DNA of 20,460 bases from an uncultured Acetatifactor sp. (lineage in GTDB: Bacteria; Bacillota; Clostridia; Lachnospirales; Lachnospiraceae). The notes under the pieces were generated by a model. That model worked only from the letters and a program-made list of their open reading frames with translations, was not told the DNA's origin and searched no databases. The stretch spans positions 1-20,460 of the forward strand of contig CAJUNZ010000053.1 of NCBI GenBank assembly GCA_910587755.1, given 5' to 3'. Position 1 is the stretch's first letter, and each line of letters opens with the position of its first letter. Positions 14,701-20,460 of the stretch are shown here, in pieces. The position numbers were made by a program, and so were the translations under genes.

Positions 14701-16975
14701 TTGCCGCTGCCGTGAGAGCCTTTTTCATGGCCCATTCATCCGCTGCACGGGTTAGATCCCTTGCCAGAACCGCCGCCCGCTGCCTGCTGTCCGAAAACAG
14801 CAATACCTTCCGTCCCTCATTTACCAGCTTCTTATCTTGTACCACAGGGGGCTGCACATAGAACTGCTCCGATACCAGGTTAAAAAACGGTTCGTTTCCT
14901 TTTGTGATAAAATCTGTGGCCTCAAACCGCATTTTATCGCATTTGGGACAAGTTCTGAAAGTCCATAAATCTGGCCTGCCTTTGATTTCCACATCACAGT
15001 ACGCCACCTGCAGGCAACAGCTTTCCTCCTGAGATTTCTCGTGAAATCTGTCCAGATGCCCTGTCAAGGCATTCAGCCATGCAATCTCCATCTTCCCCGT
15101 CCGTTTAAAACTGCCCTCCTGGGGAATGGGATAAAAAAACACCTCTTTCAGGCTGTCGGTAAACTGAATCCCCGGTTCATTCCAGACAAAAGGGTTTTGG
15201 TAATCCGATACATCCAGATAGCCCCGTAGAAACAGTGCGCCGCAGGAGCGCTCATTCATCAGCTCATATATCATGCCCCCGCATTTGCAGCGCGTTCCAG
15301 GCCTGCGCAGGTAGACGCGCCCCAAGCCAAGCTTTGCGTCCCGGGAACTTTTTTGTGTACAGCAGGGATTGGAACAGGCATAAATTCCCTGCAGCCCCCG
15401 GAACATCATGTGTAGTCTGGCAGGGTACAAAACCTTCCCTTCGGCGTTCTTTGCCAGAGGAGCAATCGCAAGAAGGGCACTGGCTGCCTTTTCTGCCACA
15501 GAGGAGTCCTTTCCCGGAAATGCAATTTTCACCAAGTCCTGAAACCGCACAGCATGGCCCCGAGTCTGGCTCATAATGCGCAGCATGGGATTGTACTGGC
15601 TCAGACAATCATAGAGCCATGCCTTGACCTCCTTTTCCTCCATACTTTCAGGGGCACCGGAAAAACCTATCCGCCCGGCAAAATCTAAAATGGCCCTGTA
15701 TCTGCCATCCCAATCCTGCTGCAGGGTGTCAATATCATAGTCCTCCAGAACCTCCGGCGCAAATTCCCGCCCTGTCAAGTGCATCTCTTCTTCCATTCCT
15801 TTGATCAGGACAAACCTGTCTCCTCTCATCCCCTGGGCACTTAAATCACATGCAAATTTGCGGACAGCCTCCTCCTGCTCTTTTCCCGGCGGGACACTGG
15901 CGCTGGTAAGGATAAACTGCACCTGACTTCGCTTGATGCCCAGCTTATGCAGCACTCTCCGCACCAGAAGGGAGACTTCTCCCCCGGCTGAGCCTCGGTA
16001 CATATGAGCCTCGTCAATAATGAACAACAACCTGTTATCGGGGCTGCTTTCCAGCCAGTGTTTTGTATTGTTCCAAATTACTTTCTCTATAGGACGCATC
16101 AGCATATATTCCAGCATAGAATAATTTGTAATCAAAATGTCTGGACAATTTTGATACATTTCATGTCGGGTAATCAGCTCCGCATCTTCCGGATCCGTCA
16201 CGACATCCTCCTGCTTTCTCAGGCGCTCAATAAATACCCCCAAATCCTTTTTGGATGGATATTTTCCCAGCTTCTGAAGCTCCTTTTTCACCTCCTCCGG
16301 CTGCAGAAAAATATCCTTCTCCAGGGTATCGGCCAAAGCACGGTTCTGCTCACTGTCCGCCTGACCCGAATAGGGAGTACGGCCTGTATACATGCCAAAC
16401 TGGGGCACACGGCTTCCCGGAGCCACCTCCCTCAGCAGGCTGTGAAATCCCCCTTCCCCATTGCCCATCATACGGCGAAGCCTCCCCAGCTGGTCGGACA
16501 CCAACGCATTCATGGGATACAGCATAATGGCCCGTACTCCCCGGATCTTCCATGTCTGTGGAGAATGAATCTGTTCCATCACCAGCCTGCTCACCATGGG
16601 CCACATAAAACACTCTGTCTTTCCGGAGCCTGTTCCCGTGGCCACAAAAAGATCCCGCCCCTGGTAAAAGGCTTCCAGGGATTGAATCTGATGTTTATAG
16701 GGATTCTTGAACACCCCTAACTCCAGCTTGGCCATTCTGGTCAAAATTTTCTTTACATCCTCCTCCAGGTCCCCATGCCTGATCCCATCCTCCACTTCAA
16801 AATAGGCAGGATTTGCCTCTATATAGGGTTCCTGAAAAACCATCCCCGGTCTCTGCAGTTCTTCCTCACAGGCCCAACGCAGCGCATCATTTTTGCCAAG
16901 ATATTCTGTCTTGATATAATCAAGCAGCCTGTTCCTGATTGCATCATAAGTGTTTTTTACTCCGTACTTATCCAT
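11717..16975 (-). CDS. Very large DEAH-family helicase with zinc clusters and C-terminal DUF1998/MZB module (DruE-like)
   Basis: A 1752-aa superfamily 2 helicase. Motifs are complete: ATGTGSGKT (112-120), YPMNALVSDQ (153-162), DEAH (321-324), TSAS (357-360), FSDSRQ (727-732), EVGIDIG (1096-1102) and QQRAGRAGRR (1120-1129). About 370 residues separate the two RecA halves and hold cysteine clusters (C534, C538, C539, C563, C565; C676, C679). Further clusters are C990/C993/C1005/C1008, C1370/C1375/C1386/C1389 and C1473/C1476. C1624, C1628, C1632 and C1635 form the DUF1998/MZB zinc site. DUF1998 helicases of this size are known as DruE of Druantia; in DISARM the functions are split into DrmA and DrmB. 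The protein should be an ATP-driven DNA translocase or helicase. ATG 16975 has a GGGGGAGG ribosome binding site and overlaps the upstream gene by 8 bases. It is the last gene of a three-gene operon. DruE homology is judged by architecture, not by alignment. Confidence 0.93.
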   Translation of the reverse strand: MDKYGVKNTYDAIRNRLLDYIKTEYLGKNDALRWACEEELQRPGMVFQEPYIEANPAYFEVEDGIRHGDLEEDVKKILTRMAKLELGVFKNPYKHQIQSLEAFYQGRDLFVATGTGSGKTECFMWPMVSRLVMEQIHSPQTWKIRGVRAIMLYPMNALVSDQLGRLRRMMGNGEGGFHSLLREVAPGSRVPQFGMYTGRTPYSGQADSEQNRALADTLEKDIFLQPEEVKKELQKLGKYPSKKDLGVFIERLRKQEDVVTDPEDAELITRHEMYQNCPDILITNYSMLEYMLMRPIEKVIWNNTKHWLESSPDNRLLFIIDEAHMYRGSAGGEVSLLVRRVLHKLGIKRSQVQFILTSASVPPGKEQEEAVRKFACDLSAQGMRGDRFVLIKGMEEEMHLTGREFAPEVLEDYDIDTLQQDWDGRYRAILDFAGRIGFSGAPESMEEKEVKAWLYDCLSQYNPMLRIMSQTRGHAVRFQDLVKIAFPGKDSSVAEKAASALLAIAPLAKNAEGKVLYPARLHMMFRGLQGIYACSNPCCTQKSSRDAKLGLGRVYLRRPGTRCKCGGMIYELMNERSCGALFLRGYLDVSDYQNPFVWNEPGIQFTDSLKEVFFYPIPQEGSFKRTGKMEIAWLNALTGHLDRFHEKSQEESCCLQVAYCDVEIKGRPDLWTFRTCPKCDKMRFEATDFITKGNEPFFNLVSEQFYVQPPVVQDKKLVNEGRKVLLFSDSRQRAAVLARDLTRAADEWAMKKALTAAASELQEWAARNNKLPTLDMLYAVFLKVAHEKGLRFFYGNNEKELLEDLRKMEEIYKKKKDKIRYDTVMRKYFKHKPDQYYEHLLRQLCSSVRSLTDAGLCWVEPCDIDGETFEEIFEELETAEIEMSLEEFKVLFAAWAMEIMTSQYALGCEIDNDVRRDITSYPRFGMESEFKLPVRIRKVLESQGLSKEQTEVVNRQLGKYLAQGDHTSAMFLNLELIALRFGEEHDWYKCPRCSGVFPFTLWGKCAHCGKGSPGLMTQEDFDGIKFWRAPVLGAIHGDPQVHMTRINTEEHTAQLSHKDQRHKTWSTTEDFEMRFQNVHVDNDCPVDILSCTTTMEVGIDIGSLTAVGLRNIPPMRENYQQRAGRAGRRSASISTIVTYTDNRPHDSYYFHNPEKIISGAPRRPWIDVDNKKLAYRHLNVICATEFFDSRGTGADEERICSFFQSEYEKFRRFISGKEEGDFDRETLVPEEVHFSVKEYKKEILDRLEELRKNVEEFPEEYQDDEHQEKTVLDTFLERGIFPTYSFPRDVVGFYVEDEKGKKIVQKPERPLDMAISEYAPGRLVVINKNTYKSGGIYSFHSKFRQEGQEHPARPFFDSKSREYFRDLYYCNDPACNWMGLQAQSQCPFCGKGTIQRQKMLKPWGFAPVNGKSARGAGVEAEMSYAEEPCYSITPKESEMRTVKGFDNLRFSKRANDPLIILNKGPKATGFMVCRDCGAAVPGNDEAALGKIYKPYRHPYTNYNCMHPAGSAVNTYLGNQFRTDMVVYEIALDTEQINANPGGFWVRRAGQTLAEAMTLAGGRLLDIEFHEIKSGYRLRYTEDGMGAYVDIFLFDSLSSGAGYCSALGERTEELMQETKKILQSCHAGCDSACHECLMHYWNQRVHGLLDRFAALELLEWCENSGLPPELPYNEQKKLLEPLNALGAEYKIVGNGKELFVEYGRKRCRIAAYPVMWSENSELLPGGTISLGDKLLKVALPKADEIIRTKLFLV

Positions 16976-17996
16976 GAACCTCCCCCTCTTCCGTGACTTT
17001 CAGCCCCAGCCCTTCTAAACAGGGTTTTATCCCTTCCCACACCTCTTCACCCATATCCCATTCCAGCTTATCCGTAACAAAACCATGGGGCCATGCATAA
17101 GTTTCCAGCAGAGAACTCTCCTTCTGCGGCAGATAAACCCGCAGCTTCAGGGAAATATGATCCATGTAATGATATACCTGCGCCAATGGCTCATGCCCCG
17201 TCATATGCCTCATTGCAATCATAAACCGTCTGTGTTCGCCAATTTGCTGAAGAAAGGGATCAATATTATGTCTATACAGACCCTCTTCCTTCCTGATCAG
17301 AAAATATTCATAGGCATTTCTGTAAATGCTCCGGCGGGTAAGCCATACGCCTTTCACTGGCCGTGGCTGCTCCTGCTGCCAGCGCGCGACATTGTTTTCT
17401 GCTCTCAGACAGGGATTAAAATACTCCATGTCTTCAGGAGGTTCCGCCTCTTTCCACCAGGCCCGTTTGATATACTCCTGAAACCATGCTGTGGCACTTG
17501 TCACCTTTTCAGGCTGAAAGCCATCCAGCTCCTGTATCTTCTGAAGCATGGCCATACCAGAATAATATGTTCCCGGCAAAAGCACTTCTCCTTTTCTGCA
17601 GGCAATACCCTTGGAAAATGGCATCTTGCTGCTTTTCGCAAGAACCAGATTTGTCTCAAATCCAGACTTCAGCAGCTCCCCATGCCGAATGAGTCTGGGC
17701 AAAAGAACCACAATGGGGCTCTCCCCTTCAGGTTCCGTCCTGAACCATTGCTCTGCTTCAGGAAACCTTTTCAACATTTCCCTCCATATGGATGTGACTT
17801 TGTCATGGATATGCCTTCTACTCACCCCCGGATACTCCATCTGCACACTGGTGACAGGCCGGTCCAGAGCAGAAGCCTTTATCCAGCTGATCACTGCAGA
17901 GTACAAAACCCTGTTGCAGTATTGTAATTTCGATTCCTTTTCATATCTGCAGATCCCCAGATCCGCCGCCATCTCCCGCAGAACTGTCTCCTCCAT
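16968..17996 (-). CDS. Protein of unknown family, middle gene of the helicase operon
   Basis: A 342-aa soluble protein that I do not recognise. There is no signal peptide, membrane segment, cysteine cluster or evident catalytic motif. It is rich in Trp, Tyr, Arg and Lys, with a helical N terminus and a basic aromatic middle (AWWKEAEPPEDMEYFNPCLRA region, about residues 185-205). Nothing points to a methyltransferase, phospholipase-D nuclease or restriction nuclease. ATG 17996 was chosen because AGGTGG lies just upstream; a GTG at 18005 has no ribosome binding site. It begins 10 bases after the stop of gene B and its TAA overlaps the helicase start by 8 bases, so the three genes are translationally linked. 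A structural or adaptor subunit of a helicase complex is the likeliest role, by position only. Confidence 0.8.
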   Translation of the reverse strand: MEETVLREMAADLGICRYEKESKLQYCNRVLYSAVISWIKASALDRPVTSVQMEYPGVSRRHIHDKVTSIWREMLKRFPEAEQWFRTEPEGESPIVVLLPRLIRHGELLKSGFETNLVLAKSSKMPFSKGIACRKGEVLLPGTYYSGMAMLQKIQELDGFQPEKVTSATAWFQEYIKRAWWKEAEPPEDMEYFNPCLRAENNVARWQQEQPRPVKGVWLTRRSIYRNAYEYFLIRKEEGLYRHNIDPFLQQIGEHRRFMIAMRHMTGHEPLAQVYHYMDHISLKLRVYLPQKESSLLETYAWPHGFVTDKLEWDMGEEVWEGIKPCLEGLGLKVTEEGEVHG

Positions 17997-18006
17997 TCCC
18001 TCCACC

Positions 18007-20460
18007 TCACAGGTATTTCCCCATATATTTATCCGACTTTATGTCAAAAGAAATCGACGAAAGAACATCCAGCAGTTCCTCTTTTTTTCCGGAGGCTTTC
18101 GCATTCATTAGAATCTGGAGCAGCAACATTTCGTTGGGTTCTATAGTACTATCCGTTGCAGTAAGATACCTTGTGTAATTTAACAGTGTCGTATTGTCAA
18201 GGATTCCGGAAAATTGCTTTAGAAGCCTGCGCTTTTCCTGAAATTTTTCCCCGTCATATTTCTCCCCATATTCCAGAGCAAAATCCACCGTGGACTGAAA
18301 TGCATTCAATGTCTTCTTCTCAAAGTCTACAATCCCCGTATCCCCATCAATAAATACTGTTCTGTTCCACACATAACCTGAAATCATTTCTTCATTGACG
18401 CCATTTAAGGGATAAATAAGAACCACATTATGGCTCCAGCTTTCTGAACACTGCCTGATCTCATGAAAAGCATTCAAATTAAACCCATCAAAAATGCCAT
18501 TTAACAGAAACACTCTGCCCGCATCCTTTGTCTCCCGCTCTATAAGGTCGCAGACGGCCTTGCAGCGGGGCTCCCCCATGGGCACAGCCATCATGCAGAC
18601 GCCCTCTTCCCCAAACATGGCAGCGATACAATCCGCTATTCTTTCTGCATTATCTCTGCACACAATGGGCATCCTGCTGCTGATAGCAAAGACAATCATC
18701 TGAGCCATCTGCAGGGCAGTGCCGTTCTCATATCCTGCCCTGTTCAAATTCTCTGTCAGTTCTTCCTCAAAGGAATCAATATCTGTTATCTCCTCGCCTG
18801 AAAGGTATTCTCTTTTTCTACAGGTAACTGAGAGATCACCGGCACCTCTTTCCCCTGGGATGTTTCTCCCATTCACACCGCAGGGCAGCACAAAGGACAT
18901 TTCCGATATAAAATCCGCCGCATCCTTTCTTGCTGATGCAATACGGGCCGCAATTTTTTCCTCCACATCCTGAGCCAGTTTTTCCTGCCTTGAGATCTCC
19001 CTTTGAAGCTTTTCCAGTTCTTCCTGCGCTGTGCTCCGCTGTTTCTGGAAGGCATGACAGCTTCGTTCTTCTTCCTCCAGCTTGTTCCGGGCGATGCGGA
19101 GCTGTTCGTCGTTCTCCGCTTTCCAATCCTCAGAGAGAAGTTCCTTACACTTCACTATAAGCTCCTGGTTGTTCTTCAGTGCAGCTCCCAATGTCTCCAT
19201 ATCCATGTCCCGTTGGCCCAGGCAGGAATCCGCTTTTTTGATAAAGTCCGTCAGATAGTTCTCTGCGTCTTCCTCCGTACATCCATATGCATCCACAATC
19301 TCCTGGTAAATTGTCTCTTCCGGCAGTTCTCTCAGAAAAGCCTGGCAGTGCCGGGCCTCCTTTATGTTGAGACCTCCCTGACGCAGCCTGGCACTTGTGG
19401 CACGCTTTACCACAATATCTTTTACGACTTTCAGCGGACTCTTAACCTGAAAAATACCCTGGGGCACGCCCAAATTGAGGTATCGGTAAATCTTTCTGCC
19501 GGCAAGATCAAATACATCACCCACATCAATCGTATACTGCGGCAAGATATATACATCTTTTTTCAGACTGGCTCTTCCTTCACAAAACTCAAATTCCCTG
19601 ATTCCACACAGTAAACCACTGACTTGGTTTTCTGCCGACCGATAGCCAAACATGACTTTACTGCTTATTATATCAATAAAAGCATTGCTGATAAGCCATT
19701 CCGAGATCTCCTCAAAACTATGGCACTCCGTAAGTTCTACAATTTCTACAAACTTTACACTACTATTGTACTGCATATGTACATAATCTTTATATGGGGC
19801 CTTTTTATTTGTGACAGCGCTCCAGTCCCATATACCCACAAATCCTTCCGTATCCGGTCCATCAAACAACGGCAGTCTGTCGCGGTTGCCATAATAAGCC
19901 GGCTCATCCTCAACCTTGACAAACTGCCTGACTTTCCTGTTTTCTATATCCGCCAGGCGCCTGCACTTTTTTCCTTTATAATCGCTATAAACCTGGCAGA
20001 TAGATGTGTACTGATATTCCCCGCTTCGTTCTTCCTGGATCTCCTCATCAGCATATTTGGAAAGCCCACGGAATTTCTCCAATTCTGTCTTAAGTTCGGA
20101 TATTTTCCCCTCTGCTGCTTCAACCTCTTCCCTAACAGATTTCAATTTATTATCCAGTACATAATTTTTCTCAGCTAAAACAGCCAACATCTTTTCCTCT
20201 TCATACCGTGCAGCTTTTTCCCTCTCCAGCTCCTGCTGCAGCCGGATTATCTGACCTGACAGCTCTTTTTCTTTCTCCAGAAGAGCTTTAATTTCAAAGT
20301 TACTGGCCTGTTCGTTTTCGGCTTTTTCATCTCTGGCTCCTTCGGCTTTGCTCTTTCCCTCCCTGGCCTCTTCGGCTTTGCTCTTTCCCTCCCTGGCCTC
20401 TTCGACTTTGCTCTTTCCCTCCCTGGCCTCTTCGGCTTTGCTCTTTCCCTCCCTGGCCTC
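18007..20460 (-). CDS. Coiled-coil protein B, first visible gene of the helicase operon (start beyond window)
   Basis: The frame is open to the window edge, so the start lies beyond 20460; 817 residues are visible. An ATG at 20190 lies inside the coding sequence and is not the start. In order: 10-residue repeats of the type EAREGKSKAE, a coiled coil (about 20020-20310), then the module shared with protein A (TSICQVYSD, NRDRLPLFDGP, FVGIWDWS, YLNLGVPQGIFQVKSPL, TSARLRQGGL). A second coiled coil absent from A follows (about 18920-19200), then the C-terminal P-loop-like part with lost motifs (IVCRDNAERIA, VFLLNGIF) and the FDIKSD...KYL tail. The TGA stop is 10 bases before the next start. The family is unnamed to me. 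As the first visible gene before a DUF1998 helicase it is probably a structural, sensor or effector subunit of the same complex, which is inference. Confidence 0.88.
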   Translation of the reverse strand, partial: EAREGKSKAEEAREGKSKVEEAREGKSKAEEAREGKSKAEGARDEKAENEQASNFEIKALLEKEKELSGQIIRLQQELEREKAARYEEEKMLAVLAEKNYVLDNKLKSVREEVEAAEGKISELKTELEKFRGLSKYADEEIQEERSGEYQYTSICQVYSDYKGKKCRRLADIENRKVRQFVKVEDEPAYYGNRDRLPLFDGPDTEGFVGIWDWSAVTNKKAPYKDYVHMQYNSSVKFVEIVELTECHSFEEISEWLISNAFIDIISSKVMFGYRSAENQVSGLLCGIREFEFCEGRASLKKDVYILPQYTIDVGDVFDLAGRKIYRYLNLGVPQGIFQVKSPLKVVKDIVVKRATSARLRQGGLNIKEARHCQAFLRELPEETIYQEIVDAYGCTEEDAENYLTDFIKKADSCLGQRDMDMETLGAALKNNQELIVKCKELLSEDWKAENDEQLRIARNKLEEEERSCHAFQKQRSTAQEELEKLQREISRQEKLAQDVEEKIAARIASARKDAADFISEMSFVLPCGVNGRNIPGERGAGDLSVTCRKREYLSGEEITDIDSFEEELTENLNRAGYENGTALQMAQMIVFAISSRMPIVCRDNAERIADCIAAMFGEEGVCMMAVPMGEPRCKAVCDLIERETKDAGRVFLLNGIFDGFNLNAFHEIRQCSESWSHNVVLIYPLNGVNEEMISGYVWNRTVFIDGDTGIVDFEKKTLNAFQSTVDFALEYGEKYDGEKFQEKRRLLKQFSGILDNTTLLNYTRYLTATDSTIEPNEMLLLQILMNAKASGKKEELLDVLSSISFDIKSDKYMGKYL
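20341..20460 (-). repeat. Four-copy 30-bp in-frame tandem repeat in gene B
   Basis: Four head-to-tail 30-base units fill 20341-20460 and differ by a single base (one unit reads TTCGACTTTG instead of TTCGGCTTTG). A degenerate fifth copy lies at 20311-20340. Each unit encodes EAREGKS-KAE, a charged helical decapeptide. The array runs out of the window, so total copy number is unknown. Near-identity suggests recent expansion by slippage. Confidence 0.95.

Noticed and set aside
12041..17927. Many open frames of 60-280 codons on the plus strand across the helicase operon
   Set aside because: All are antisense to well-supported genes with complete motifs, and none has a start site or known domain.
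18003..18005. GTG start for the 342-aa protein
   Set aside because: No ribosome binding site precedes it, while ATG 17996 follows AGGTGG.
20341..20460. CRISPR array
   Set aside because: The 30-base units are directly adjacent without spacers and translate in frame as part of gene B.
11717..20460. Straight assignment to Druantia or DISARM
   Set aside because: The helicase fits a DruE-like layout, but neither visible companion matches a subunit I know and no methyltransferase or phospholipase-D protein is present, so only a resemblance is claimed.

Overview
The window looks like a piece of a Lachnospiraceae-type (Clostridium cluster XIVa) Firmicute chromosome. Three things point there: a thl-crt-hbd cluster for butyryl-CoA formation in the order seen in butyrate-forming Lachnospiraceae; strong GGAGG-type ribosome binding sites; and a remnant of the AAA-ATPase-like/PD-(D/E)XK family common in gut Clostridia. 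No rRNA, tRNA, CRISPR array, transposase or integrase was seen. Intergenic gaps are all under 300 bp.

Layout. (1) 1-2178, minus strand: thiolase, crotonase and the first 21 codons of 3-hydroxybutyryl-CoA dehydrogenase, with a possible Rex operator upstream and a hairpin between thl and crt. (2) 2362-4572, minus: a 736-aa coiled-coil protein of unknown function (called A here) with its own good promoter. (3) 4779-9006, minus: a four-gene unit made of a DUF4838 protein, a decayed AAA/PD-(D/E)XK gene, a NUDIX hydrolase and an RmlD-like SDR fused to a GNAT domain. The last two overlap by ATGA, and a strong terminator closes the unit. (4) 9160-11558, plus: a small FlxA-like coiled-coil gene with its own promoter, then a decayed ABC exporter gene. 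(5) 11717-20460, minus: a tightly packed three-gene operon. It encodes a long coiled-coil protein (B, cut by the window edge), a 342-aa protein of unknown family and a 1752-aa DEAH helicase with several zinc clusters and a C-terminal DUF1998/MZB module.

Region 5 is the most interesting part. Large helicases with DUF1998 are hallmarks of anti-phage systems: DruE of Druantia, and the DrmA/DrmB pair of DISARM. The two companion genes, however, are not recognisable members of either system. Protein B is clearly a paralogue of protein A in region 2. Both carry the same conserved N-terminal module and the same C-terminal module, which looks like a P-loop/AAA fold with its catalytic motifs lost. Both also have short in-frame tandem repeats near the N terminus. 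My reading, which is inference, is an undescribed or poorly described helicase-based defence operon plus an orphan paralogue of its coiled-coil subunit.

Two genes are broken (the AAA/PD-(D/E)XK gene and the ABC exporter). With the lone FlxA-like gene and the paralogue pair, this marks everything between the butyrate operon and the right edge as accessory, actively turning-over DNA.
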